DNA of 64,000 bases from Harmonia axyridis (GCF_914767665.1 NC_059502.1:30274812-30338811); one strand, 5' to 3'; positions 48,555-59,800 are shown, counted from the first letter of the stretch. Program-made: numbers and translations. Notes: generated by a model from the sequence alone, not told the origin.

Positions 48555-48640
48555 TGTGCGAATCTGAGATATTCTCGAAGGATTTTATTTTAAAAGATGT
48601 GGCCAAATGAACGGTTTAACTAGAGAATTAAAGAAAAGAA
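48555..48640 (+). repeat. Fragment of dispersed repeat P
   Basis: ATCTGTGCGAATCTGAGATATTC followed by AAAGATGTGGCCAAATGAACGG matches the distal part of repeat P without its palindromic head. Confidence 0.5.
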
Positions 48641-48649
48641 ATTTAAAAT

Positions 48650-48860
48650 TTTACACTATGACGTAAGTCTATCATCTACCGACTCTTCTTTTATTTTCAT
48701 AACTTGTGTATTACTCTTTTTAACACTATGGCTTCCAAAGTGTCTGATATTGAAATATATGACTTGGATATTATAATGAAACCGTGGCTTAAAAAAGACG
48801 TTTCATAAGAATATTACACGAAGTAGACGATAGACTTACGTCCTATTATAAAAGCTGAAA
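48650..48860. repeat. Inverted repeat flanking a 26-residue ORF
   Basis: ATGACGTAAGTCTATCATCTAC at about 48658 pairs with GTAGACGATAGACTTACGTC at about 48824. Between them ATG at 48728 opens 26 codons (MASKVSDIEIYDLD...) ending in TAA at 48808, with A at -3 and G at +4. The peptide is unidentified and may be chance. Confidence 0.5.
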
Positions 48861-49073
48861 GTTTCTGTATCATTTTATAGTTGTGAGTTAGCATTGAAAT
48901 GCTGATTTCGCTTGAACCCTTCGAACTCTGAGTGGGTTATTTGACAAGTCTATCCCGACTGACAACCTTGAGAGAACTCGGACATATCATCCCTGGCATG
49001 ATATATTTAGATTATTCACAATCAAAATTCGGAATCCTACGCAAGGACAGCCATAATATGTATATAAAATATA

Positions 49074-49125
49074 CAGGGTGAGTTTTTGACTTGTACCTGG
49101 ATATTTCTGAGGTCAGAAAAATAGT
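49074..49125 (+). repeat. Foldback-type terminus CAGGGTGAG
   Basis: CAGGGTGAGTTTTTGACTTGTACC follows TA. It resembles the complement of the terminus at 51664-51690 (CAGGGTGAGCCTATCACTTG), so the two may be ends of one element split by later insertions, or two separate copies. Confidence 0.5.
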
Positions 49126-49244
49126 TATTTATAATACAAGTTCACAAGGCATTGATAATCTCCCACGAATTAAAATTCAAATATGAACCAGGAAGTGACG
49201 AGTTTTTGAATGGACGAGTGTTTGAATGAGCCTTCTGTATGAGT

Positions 49245-50387
49245 GTTGTTGTTTGCGGGTGACTTGTGGCCGCAAGTCTATGACAAGGCTGAACAGGGTC
49301 TCAAAGATGTTTTTTGTTGACAGAGCAATAGCTTGTTGAGCCTCAATTATAAAAAATTTTTATGACATTTAGTGCCAAGTCAGTAGATCAACCGATTATA
49401 AGTGAAATTAGAGTCCATATTAAAAAGTGTTCAGATAAAAATGTATGTATTTGCATTCGAATAAAAAAAGTTGACAAAATAAAGTATCTTGGGGTTATGT
49501 TGGATAATCACCTGAAATGGGAGGAACATGTTGCTTTCTCAAATAAAAAATTTAGAAATATATTCTATAAATTTTATCAACTCCGTGGAGTTTTGAATCA
49601 TAAGTTGCTGAAGACATTATACCATGCACTGATAGAGTCGAATTTGACATATTGCATTGTAGTATGGGGATGTGCCTATAATTGCACCTTAGAAAAGCTA
49701 TCAATAACCCAGAATCAATAACATCTTGGAAAATATTGTTCAAAAGACCATAAAGATTATCTTCGGATGTTTTGTATAGTGACCTCAATGTGCTGAATAT
49801 CAGAAATCTCTATGGTCACTCAGCGATTGCATATTCCAATGAAATTTGTTCTCCGGTTGATACGGCACTGAGAAAATATAATACAAGATCTACAAGAGGA
49901 AAAACTTTCAGCGTTCCGTTCAAACTTACAAACGTCACCCAAAGATTCATATCATATTATGGTCCAATTCTCTTCAATAGGTTGCCTGCAGTGCTTGAAA
50001 ACAGTTATCAAAATCCTAGAAGTTTCAAGATCAAAGTAAAACAATTTTTATTGGCGCACCACAGCTTTTTTAATGAACTGTTCTAGAAAAAAATATCATT
50101 TTATATGGTTTTATTCTGGACTTCTTCTCCGGTCCGTTCCTGCCGCCGGGCTGTTGCCTTCATCTCAAAGCCTATGAATTCAAATGTAAATTTTTTGAGA
50201 AGAAATAATTGGCACACAAGATACATTTCTTTATGTAGCTTAGGTCGATTTTTCTTCCTCAATATATATATGCTCATAAAATTTTGTTTTATTTTAAAAT
50301 TTATTGTAGTTTGTAATTGTAAGAAATTTGGAATGATTTTCTGTTACCTACTTCTGAATAAACTCTCTTCTTTCTTTCTTTCTTTCT
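49245..50387 (+). mobile_element. 5'-truncated LINE insertion with TSD
   Basis: Inserted in repeat P, with TGAGT at 49240-49244 and again at 50388-50392 as a 5-bp target-site duplication. It contains the C-terminal part of an RT ORF, an AATAAA at 50357-50362 and a (TTTC)n tail to 50387. The truncation falls just after the expected RT active-site box. Confidence 0.85.
49262..50086 (+). pseudogene. LINE RT C-terminal domain, frameshifted
   Basis: An initial piece reads DLWPQVYDKAEQGLKDVF with a stop after it. From 49362 the frame holds KVDKIKYLGVMLDNHLKWEE (the conserved YLGV-LD--L-W motif), YQLRGVLNHKLLKTLYHALI and ESNLTYCIVVWGCAYNCTL. A frameshift near 49722 moves to a second frame from 49772: LNVLNIRNLYGHSAIAYSNE, YNTRSTRGKTF, YYGPILFNRLPA and the natural stop at 50086. 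These are C-terminal regions of Jockey/CR1-like polymerases in arthropods. The enzyme is inactive here. Confidence 0.88.
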
Positions 50388-50465
50388 TGAGTATTATACA
50401 TTATTCTATCTAATTCACTGAAATTTTATTGAAACTAATGAAATATTTCCGTTAGGTGATTTTTA

Positions 50466-50814
50466 CAGATGAAAATTATTCATTTATTTATATGAAAATA
50501 AGTTAAATGGATAACTCTTGTACAAAATGAAATGAAAAACGATAATGAAAGATTGCAAATGACTATCAGAGCAAGGATGGCAGTTTCAAGCTGAGTTCTT
50601 TATTATTATAGAAAGAGAAATAGAAATCATAAAGGATATATTCAATATTTAAGGCCGACGAAATAGCGTCATTTTTTGTGTGATAAATATTACTTCGTTC
50701 ATCAAATGGAATAGAAGAAGTGCCTTTTTTAGGTTGAAATGTTATATATCTTGGTTGGTAACACTTTAGTGTGCAGGTTTTTCAGTAGTGGCATAGTCCA
50801 TTATGAAAATTTTA
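50466..50814. other. No gene seen
   Basis: AT-rich tract between repeat P copy 4 and the next foldback. Confidence 0.45.
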
Positions 50815-51690
50815 ATTTGCTATATATATTCATCTAAGCACTTTCTTCAGTAAAATCCAATGGCGTAATCATTTATTTCTTGTTTTTTTTTTCTTGGATG
50901 TGAAATATAAACATTTATGTAACAAATGAAATTGCTCAATTTTACCCTTTTCATGAAGGTATAACATGATATGTCAATTCTTCATCGAACTATGAAAATC
51001 GTCAAAAGTTTGTTTTACACGGCAAATCAGCCATGTGATAATCTGATAACTTCAAATAATTAAAATATTCGGGGACCACTAAACTTGGTGGTCCAAATTT
51101 TGCATCGTAAGATTTTTCCGTTGGTCACATTCAAAGAACAATATTTAACAATTTGAAAATGTTCAAACCTTGAAAGAATCTAATGGAGTTGAATCCGGTG
51201 ACCTTGGTGACTATCAAATATTTTAATCATCTGATGTTCACAAATTTGGTTTATTTTCCGTCTGAAATTCAAACTTTTGATGATTTTCATAGTTAAATCA
51301 TGTTATACCTTTCTGAAAAGGAAAAAATTAAGCGATTTCATCTCTACAGAAATTTGTATAGTTCACATTTGAAAAGACTCAAGTTGTTATTATAAATTCA
51401 AAACTAATTGCGAAAAAAACAAATGATTACACCATTGAATTCTACTGAAAACAGTACCTGTAGAATGTATTTATTTCATGTTCATAATATCAATAATGAA
51501 AAGTTATGAGAAATTTTCATTTGACGCCATTTTCGTATTTTCTCTTATAACTTGAAATTTTCAAATCAATGTTCTCAAAAATAGAACCCGAAAATGTGCC
51601 ATTCATTTTTTTCTAACTCAAAGGAGTTCAGAGGTTCCCTGACTAGATAACGAATTTGAGACAACCGATACAAGTGATAGGCTCACCCTG
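50815..51690. mobile_element. Foldback element, about 650-bp paired region plus right end
   Basis: CCAATGGCGTAATCATTTATTTC (about 50860) pairs with AAATGATTACACCATTG (about 51420). GAAGGTATAACATGAT (about 50955) pairs with ATCATGTTATACCTTTC (about 51300). The right end is CTCACCCTG followed by TA (51682-51692). The left terminus is unclear. Confidence 0.65.
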
Positions 51691-51912
51691 TATAAGTAGA
51701 TCCTTTGAATCTCGAACAAATATCGACTTCGAACAGGACACAAAGCCTTTGTTCACTTCAAGATGGTCAGACTTAAAAAGAGCTTCCTCGTGTTACGTTT
51801 CTCATACAATTAAGGAATTACTTTGTCGGTAGAGTACGTTCTTTTCGAAATAACAAAGGACGTAACTATAACACTTTGATTATCGTAATTGCTAAGATAA
51901 TAATCACCATTG
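51691..51912. other. No gene seen
   Basis: Short spacer before the duplicated block. Confidence 0.4.
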
Positions 51913-53015
51913 GTAACAACACATGCACAAAACAATCAATATTCCTATCGCCATTCATAAAATACACTTTCGCAAAATCAAATTGGTATAGAGGAGGATG
52001 AAAATAAAACATATATGAAACGAAACATAAAAAACGTCGAGCCAAATCCAATTTCAAATTCAAAAACGATCCCCGAGTTTTGAATGAACGTGTGTTAGAA
52101 TGAGACTTCTGTACGAGTATTATACATTATTTTCACTAATACATTGAATTTTCATTGAAATTAATGGGATTTTTTGATAAATATCGTTCAGTAATTTTTG
52201 CATTGTTGCATTTTTTGCGAAAATTTGGTTGGCAGAACTGTCTTCTAAATCGCAAATTTGACAGTTATAGATAAATCCGTAATCGGAGAGTTTCGAGCAC
52301 TAACATATAATAGAGAAATATAACCACAAAATCTATGGGAAGCCGATATATTCCCGCAAAAATGTGTACTTGAAGTTATGGCAGAACGAACAGATTTACC
52401 ACAGAATTAGAGAAAAAAAAATTTCCGAAACAACAGTTCAGACAAAGCTGGAACCTCGCAAGTAAATATTAAATAACAATTCAAAGCTACATGCAAAATT
52501 TCGTGTTGAATTCAGGATCAAAACCATAAAAAATTCAAGCACAATATCTAAAACTAAAGCCAGTGACAAAAGATTCGACCAAGTCGAAATTCTGCTTCTA
52601 GATGTAGAAAAACAATTTCAATATTTTCGCAAAATTTCATCAAAATTGAGAGAGAGAACCTGAGAAAAATACAAGCAAATTATGGAACAAAATGGACAGC
52701 AACGTAAAATCAGAAAAAATGCAAGAAGAGGTAAACTTTGGTAAAAACATATGCACGAAGCATTTCATCAAAATTGAGAAAGAGAACCTGAAAAAAATTG
52801 AGCAAATTATAGAACAAAATGGGCATTAACGTAAAATCAGAAAAAATGCGAAAACAGGTGAACCTTGGTAACAACACATGCACAGAGCATTCAATATTCC
52901 CATCGCCATTCATAAAATACACGTTCGCCTGAATCAAATTGGTACAGAGGAGGATGGAAATAAAACATATATAAAACGATACATAAAAAACGTCAAGCCA
53001 AATCCAATTTCTGAA
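51913..53015. repeat. Duplicated block flanking repeat P copy 5
   Basis: 51913-52057 and 52866-53015 are direct copies (GGTAACAACACATGCACA, ATCGCCATTCATAAAATACAC, AAACGTCAAGCCAAATCCAATTTC). Between them lie repeat P and a two-unit tandem repeat of about 130 bp (about 52630-52760 and 52761-52892; CATCAAAATTGAGA, GAGAACCTGA, ACGTAAAATCAGAAAAAATGC). Confidence 0.7.
52054..52720 (+). repeat. Dispersed repeat P, copy 5, long form
   Basis: It follows copy 1 through CTTCTGTACGAGTATTATACA and GGTTGGCAGAACTGTCTTC, then extends into AAACCATAAAAAATTCAAGC and GATTCGACCAAGTCGAAATT, also present in copy 6. Confidence 0.7.
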
Positions 53016-53019
53016 ACTG

Positions 53020-54025
53020 CTCGCATGATATTAATTTACCCGTCTCTCGCGTTGCAAAGCAAATGTTATGAATTCTAAATTGCTTTCGTTTCTGATGTAC
53101 GCCAGTGAAGAGTTCTTCTGTTTTTCTTCAATTTTCCTTCTTTTCTCGCGAACAAATTATCCATTGTCTTATGACTGCCATTTTCCGATTGACTCGACAT
53201 TTCGTGACAATGATCCTTGAAACTCATTCTGGGATGCTTTCGAGAAATATGGCGAGTTTCAATTAAGTTCTGATCGATATGGAATATTTATGATTTATTT
53301 AGCTACTGAATTTGTGACGGTTGTGGAATAAATGTCCTTGCGTAATATAACCGTCACTAGAATGTGTGAAATGTTGTGCCTCTTGCTGGTGAGCGAACAT
53401 TTAGCTATGAGGTATCCGGCAAAGATAGCAGATAACGACTTCTTCAGAATGATGGGTGTTTCAATATTTAATCTACAATGAAAGCTTCATAGTTTAGTTT
53501 GACTTGTCAAGTTGATTATTCGTTCCTCGTACTCAATCTTATTATTTATTGATATAGTTGTCATAGTATATATTGATGAGAATGTTCAATTATTCAGTTT
53601 TCGATGACATGCTTTGATATCAACTGAAAATTCTCAAACTACAGACATTTGAAAAATCAATAGCTCTATGTCCAATCAATGAAGTGGACAAATTATTTCA
53701 CATACGAATATTTTCGAACAAAAATTCTGAGCGCTCGTTTTTAAAAGAGATGGCACTATCATTTTATCACATTGTCTGCAATTTTCGAATTTTGAGATGA
53801 TAATAGTCACAACCGATAAGGTTCTACTCACTGATTATGAATGCTTGGTTGGATTCGATTCTGTTCGTCCGTCCAGTCCGGTTCAGTCTGGCAATAATCA
53901 CGATAAATAATCGATAATCTCGAAAGGAAAAATGTAGAATATTATAGGTTATTTCGTAATTGGAAATGCTGGATTGAGTTAATCAAAAAAATAATTTCAA
54001 AACTTCTTATTCGATCAAAATGAAA
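53020..54025. other. No gene seen
   Basis: AT-rich spacer without recognised motifs. Confidence 0.45.
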
Positions 54026-54028
54026 ATG

Positions 54029-54680
54029 CTGAAAAAGCATTGAAATTCTTTCACGAGTACAAAATTCAAAAACGAGCCACGATGTGGAGAGTTTTCGAAT
54101 GAACGAGTGTGAGGATTATACTTCTGTACGAGTATTATACATTATTTTCTTCAATTCACTGAAATGTTTTCGAAATTAACGAAATATTCCGTTTATTGAT
54201 ATATATTCGTTTAGTGATTTTTGCATTGAAAAATGCTGGTTGGCAGAACTGTTTTCTGTATCACAAATTTGACAGATAATAGATAAATCCGTGACAGTAG
54301 AGTTCCGAGTACCAAAATATAATAGCGAAATATAACCATAAAATCTGTGGGAAACTGATATATTCCAGCACGAGTTTGTATCTACTTCAAGGTATGGCAG
54401 AATGGTTTTGTCACAGAATTATAGAAGAAAATATTTGCATAATAGTTTCGACCAAGCTGAAACCTTGCAAGTTGATTTCAATTTCAGGCTACATGCAGAA
54501 TTTCGTTTTTGATTTCTTGATCAAAACCATAAAAATTCACACAATATTGAAAACAAAAGATTTGACCAAGTTGAAATTTTCGTTCTAGATGTTGTAAAAC
54601 AATTTCAAGATTTTCGCAAAATTCCATCAAAATCACGCAAAATCGAAAAAAATGCAAGAAAAGGTGAACTGCAGTTCATA
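54029..54680 (+). repeat. Dispersed repeat P, copy 6, long form
   Basis: The palindromic head (CACGAGTACAAAATTC, GCCACGATGTGGAGAG), then GGTTGGCAGAACTGTTTTCTG and the long-form tail (AAACCATAAAAATTCAC, GATTTGACCAAGTTGAAATT). Confidence 0.7.
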
Positions 54681-54684
54681 AGAA

Positions 54685-55340
54685 GACATTTTATAGGTCT
54701 GATTCCAATTAATTCTTCAAACCTGTGAGCGTGGTGACAGCGACCCCTTGAGTTCAAATGGAAATGAAGGTGAAGTGATATCTTGTTTTTTAGATAATTC
54801 GATGGCTTTTCGAAAAATCACGTGCACTTGACTTTTTTCGTAAGTATTTCCAATAAATAAAAAAATAAATATTCTTGTAAATTAAGTCAGATATTGGTTC
54901 ACAGATAATATCCAAGAGAAATGAATCGATCGAAAACTTGGCACTTTTTTTTCTCTGGTGACATTCAAAGTTGTGTTTAAAAGTCAACCCTGAAATGTAG
55001 AAGAAATGAAAATAATATAATAATAAAAGAATATGCACAGCATGCCTAGAAATTCAAATTGAAGTGTTTCAACGCGCAAGAGCCGAATTTGAAAATAGGT
55101 TATATTTTTGTCTACCAAATAATGACCTCATTTTGAAAATCTTTTAAAGGGGCAAATTTTTCATTATTTTCAACTTTGAATGCAGTTCTTGCTTTCGTAA
55201 CTATTCTCCTTTTTTTATTTTTGGGAAGTACCAACAAAAAAAGAGAAAGTGTATGGAATTACCTTCAAAACAAGGTGTCACTCAACCTCCTTCCCTATTT
55301 AAGATTTTAGTGGTTTGTGGCATCATGCTCACATGATATG
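54685..55340. other. Mostly unannotated; weak foldback similarity
   Basis: GTCACTCAACCTCCTTCCCTATTTAAGATTTTAG near 55280-55315 resembles an arm of the 9169-9840 element. Ends were not found. Confidence 0.35.
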
Positions 55341-55344
55341 AAAT

Positions 55345-55455
55345 ATATTATAAAATATCCCCTTACGAACCAAAGCTGACCTCTTTTTGCATCTCTTCTA
55401 AATTTGCATGAGGGCTGAGATATTAAGTGTATCCTTTCAAATTGACACACTACAT
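55345..55455 (-). repeat. Dispersed repeat R, second copy
   Basis: On the minus strand it reads GTGTCAATTTGAAAGGATACACTTAATATCTC and on to a GTAAGGGGATATTTTATA-like end, matching 5230-5345 on the plus strand. Confidence 0.6.
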
Positions 55456-55459
55456 CCTA

Positions 55460-56639
55460 TATAATATTAAGTGGTCCCTAACGGCGCAATTGACGCTTGA
55501 ATGAATGAACGTTCAGAAGTTCTTCACTCATTTGTTTGGATGATCTCTCTTACTTTTCTCTGGCTTTTGATTATAATTTATTATCCTTTCTTTTGTATAC
55601 TTTTTCAGAGATCGCACTTCTTCAACTAAGGAAATATGATAAAAAACTTCTTAGTTTCAACTTCATGCGACAACAAAGGATCATTACGTCTTTCGAAATA
55701 TTTATGAATGTGCCTAAAAGAGTATGACGGTTTATACTTCTACTTTAGCACACCTTCGGGAAATACAAATAGAGAGATGTGTATTCGAGAAAGTGTCATA
55801 AAAATAATAAAAGTTCCCAAGATACCCGAAATCCGAGCCCTAACGCCCGTCAAGTTTTTTAGCGCGCAACTTGAAAATTGTTGCGAATATTTCTGGAGCA
55901 GCATTCTTGAGCATGTAACGAGAATAAGTTCGATCATAACTTCCAACAGTGGTGTCTTGGATTTATGAATGTTTTCCCGGCGGATAATATCCCCCTAATT
56001 GGAACACTCGAAGTTCGTGTCTTCTTATCGTGAACCTAAAACGTGAGTTTTATTGAAGTGGAGCAACCATCTGCCCGAACAGAAAATTTCGTTTGATAGT
56101 GAGGATATTTTTCACAGGTTTCAATGATGTGAATATTTTTATTTACGACTGCTTTATTTCGAAACCATTAACCACTGAATTTGGTCCATTTCCGTTACAT
56201 AATGAAACACTTTACATAACTCAAGTTTCAATACTCATGTTTTCGCAGGAGAATTCGGACACTAAAAAAACTCCAACTCAACCAATAACCGGCACTTTTT
56301 TTCTATTAGGATGTGATATTCGCTTTTGTTCATTATACATTTCATGAGAGATCACCATTTATATCGGGTATTCAACTATATGATGTTCTGCCAAGGGATT
56401 TGATTGAGAAACGTTCATTGGGGGTCGACGACTGAGGTCCATTCTAGCTGTTGGCGCTTTTTATAGCATAAGTTAGTTCGACTTAGCACTATATTCAATA
56501 ATATGTTTGTTTAATATGTATTTGTATTTTCGATTTATTGTTCACTTGTTTGTATCATTTGACATCACTGTATATTCGGTGAAATGGAGTTGTTTTTATT
56601 ATTATTATAGGCAGTCGTAGATGAAACGTTATACGTAGT
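55460..56639. other. No gene supported
   Basis: The 86-codon ORF at 55708-55968 overlaps one of 68 codons on the other strand; neither shows a known motif. About 56440-56600 is AT-rich. Confidence 0.4.
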
Positions 56640-57960
56640 ACAACTTCACGAAAGTGTAGGTTCCAAAAAACTGCGTAGCACTTGTCATGTAAGCACACGA
56701 ATATATTAATGATTCAAATTAAGTCGACACCATAGCCACCATAGCCAACTCCGTTATTATTGATGCTACGATTTCGGTTAAATGGACAAAATGGTAGCAT
56801 TTTTAGTGGCCTTCTCGATGCCGAAAACAAACAAAAATTGACAGTCGCGTTGTCATAATATTTCATAAAATGATATTTTTTTCAATGGAACAACCTATAT
56901 TTTTTCATGCATTTCGATTCGTTATAACATTCTCAACAACAAAGCTCTTATCATCGTTCTTCCTGAAGTGGAAAACGAGCGACTTATTTGGAAATGTTTA
57001 TTTTTTCTTTTTACAAAAAAAGAAAGTAAAAAGAAAAGAAGGGCCCAAAAATGTGTTCATCAAGAAGGCGGTGTTTTTGAACATTTACTCGATATTTTAT
57101 AGCGCTTTATCAAATCAGTTTGTTATAAATGTTTCCTATCAATACAACTGTCTTATTTTCACCTTTACGAAAAAAAGGCAAATGAGCTTTGTTTTTGAGA
57201 ATGTTATTAAGTCGACACCATAGCTACCATAGCCACTTCCGTTATTATTGATGCTACGATTTCGGGTAAATGGGCAAAATGGTAGCATTTTTAGTGGTCG
57301 TCTCGATGCCGAAAACAAACAAAAATTGACAGTCGCGTTGTCATAATTTTTCATAAAATGATTTTTCTTCAATGGAACACCCTATATTTTTTCATGCATT
57401 TCGATTCGTTATAACATTCTCAACAACAAAGCTCCTATCATCGTTCTTCCTAAAGTGGGAAATGAGCGACTTATTTGGAAATGTTTATTCTTTTTTTTCA
57501 CAAAAAAAAGTCAAAAGAAAAGAAGGGCCCAAAAATGTGTTCAACAAGAAGGCGGTGTTTTTGAACATTCACTCGATATTTTATAGCGCTTTATCAAATC
57601 CGTTTGTTATAAATATTTCCTATTAATACAACTGTCTTATTTTCACCTTTACGAAAAAAAGTTAAATGAGCTTTGTCTTTGAGAATGTTATTACGAAATG
57701 CATGAAAAAATACAGGGTGTTCCATTGAAAAACATTTCATTTTATGAAATATTGTGACAACGCGACTGTCAATCTTTTTTTTTTTTCGGCTACCAGTTTG
57801 CCCATTCAACCGACATCGTAGCATCAATAATAACGGAGTTGGCAATGGTGCCGACTTAATTTGGAACATCCTGTATACATGTATATGATAATGAATCATT
57901 AATATATTCGCGTGCTTACAAAACTCATGCTCCGCACTCTTTTGGAACTTATACTTTTGT
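56640..57960. mobile_element. Foldback element with internal tandem duplication (ABAB-A')
   Basis: Two direct units of about 487 bp start at about 56720 and 57207 (ATTAAGTCGACACCATAGC). Each ends near GAGCTTTGT(C/T)TTTGAGAATGTTATTA. An inverted partial unit follows to about 57865. The outer ends pair: GTAAGCACACGAATATATTAATG at 56691 with the complement at about 57885-57920, with weaker pairing further out to about 56640 and 57960. Inner CAGGGTGTTCC ends occur at 57712. No transposase; ORFs in the units are repeats of each other. Confidence 0.75.
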
Positions 57961-57964
57961 GAAG

Positions 57965-58400
57965 TAATGTTGCCTTTACTTCACTTGTATGGTAAATAAC
58001 TGTTTTGTGTCACAAGAGTATTGATTAATAATTTAATTCAGTGGCGCCATTTCGTGCTAACATATTCGCAACTATTCACTTTTCACGTTGAACGAAAAAC
58101 CTTCAGAATTCAAAAATACGAAGTGAGAAATCAAATGAAGATTGTAATAATATATTTCATAAAAAGAGTTGTGAGATGCATATTACGCACGATTAGAAAA
58201 AGTTACGCACGAAGCGGAAAGTGCGTAATTGTCTTATAACTCGAGTTGTGTACTATACTTTTTCTACGACCGCATTCATTCCAATGAAAACTCAGGCAAA
58301 TTCAAACACTGGTGGCAAATCGCGACACAACTACGAAACGTTAAAAAGTTATCGCCTGCGCGGGCTGTTTGTTATTGGTTTCCGTGGCAACTAATAAAGA
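57965..58400. other. No gene seen
   Basis: Short spacer with a small ACGCACGA repeat pair near 58185-58225. No supported ORF. Confidence 0.4.
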
Positions 58401-58406
58401 TTTTGT

Positions 58407-58547
58407 CTTATTGGTTATTTGCTGTGCGATTCACATCACAGTTGCTACCGTATTGGTTGTTGATCGTTCTCTTTGTTTATGGCAAAGTAAATCGCATAGT
58501 TTTACGTTGCACATTTCTTCAATAGACAGTTACATAATTGGCGAGTT
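58407..58547 (+). repeat. Dispersed repeat Q, copy 2
   Basis: TTATTGGTTATTTGCTGTGCGATTC, GCTACCGTATTGGTTGTTGATCG, TTATGGCAAAGTAA and AATTGGCGAGTTG parallel 42955-43086. Confidence 0.65.
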
Positions 58548-58737
58548 GTTCGGTTTTAGTCATTTTCTGAAGGGGGAGTAGAAAAATTAATTGTTGTGAA
58601 ACATCATTAGGTACATTTCACGGTGCTAATTTAATAAAGTGAGAAGTATGATAAGTTGCAGAGTAATTTGTAGCAATAGGAAATAAAAGAATTATTTCCA
58701 ATTGAAGATTTTCGAAATATTTTTTACTTTCAATATA

Positions 58738-59800
58738 CAGGATAGTCCAGATTTTAGTTCAATAACTTCGTCGTATGGAACAACTTTTTTCTTGAAAAAT
58801 AGTTGATTTAAACATATATCGTTTCAAGTTTCATTTTTGAAATATAGTTAAAGTAAAAATTTCAATCAGTTTTTTTATTTATAAATCTAGTGTAATTATA
58901 TTCATTATTTTAATTTCTAGATATTGATGTCAAGATCATATAATGTTTTGAATTAGTTAAGTGTCTCCTGCCAAAAATTTTTCAGTGGCGTAAATATAGG
59001 GGTGCGACGATCCTCTTCCTTTTGAAAATCTACACCGCTATCTTTTTTCGAGGAAATTATTTTATTTTTGATTTTAACAGGGTTTTGCCTGAAAAAAAGG
59101 TCTCCTGATTTTTTTCACAGAATGTAAAGTTTGCGAGAAAATCAAGTACAAATGAAACACTATCTACAAAAATAAACTAATGTTCCTCATTCAGCAAATT
59201 TGAATCTTTCAATTTTGCGTCAGTAAAAGGTTTGTGTTGAAATGAATGGTCCATATTTTGAACAATTCTGTAAATATTTTTTATTTTATTAGTGTCTGCT
59301 GAATTTTCTTCGTGAAATATTCAATAAAATGGCATCTAGAAGCGTTTTAATAATTTACGCCAATTTTAGTAATTTCATTCACCACTAATGAGAAAATTTG
59401 AAATTTTTGTGGATCGTGTTTTCTTTTTGAACAGTTCAAGACACTTTTTTCAAGTAAAACTATATATTTCAGAAATGGAATAATTTTCTTGAAAAAATGA
59501 CAATGGTCTGGATTTTCAATAGCAGAAGGTTTATTGAATCGCTGTATCCACGTCACTGGATAAATTATGGCAGGAGATTAGTACCTAATTCGAAACACTT
59601 GATTATCTAGACTAAAAATTAAAATAATGAATGTAGTGATACTGGAGTTATAAGTAAAAAACTGATTTCTTTCTTTAAACTTTTACATCTTATATCTTGA
59701 AAACGAATTATGTTCGGATATATGCTCATATAAACTTTGTTTCATGAAAAAATTTGTTCTATATTCAACGACAAAGTAATTGAACTAAAATCTGGACCTG
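58738..59800. mobile_element. 1063-bp foldback element
   Basis: It opens CAGGATAGTCCAGATTTTAG and closes CTAAAATCTGGACCTG, with TA on both sides. Arms of about 200 bp (for example ACAAACATATATCGTTTC-like against complement near 59720) are more diverged than in the other elements. The interior of about 660 bp has no recognised gene. Confidence 0.7.

Larger units (their letters stand above)
49126..50465 (+). repeat. Dispersed repeat P, copy 4, split by a LINE
   Basis: The palindromic head runs 49126-49244 and the repeat resumes at 50388 with TGAGTATTATACATTATTCT, exactly the continuation seen in copies 1, 5 and 6. Confidence 0.8.

Noticed and set aside
50105..50413. Plus-strand ORF of 102 codons after the LINE stop
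   Set aside because: It is the LINE 3' untranslated region and crosses the (TTTC)n tail into repeat P.
56870..57899. Related ORFs of 84-117 codons
   Set aside because: They come from the direct and inverted units of the ABAB-A' foldback and have no domain.
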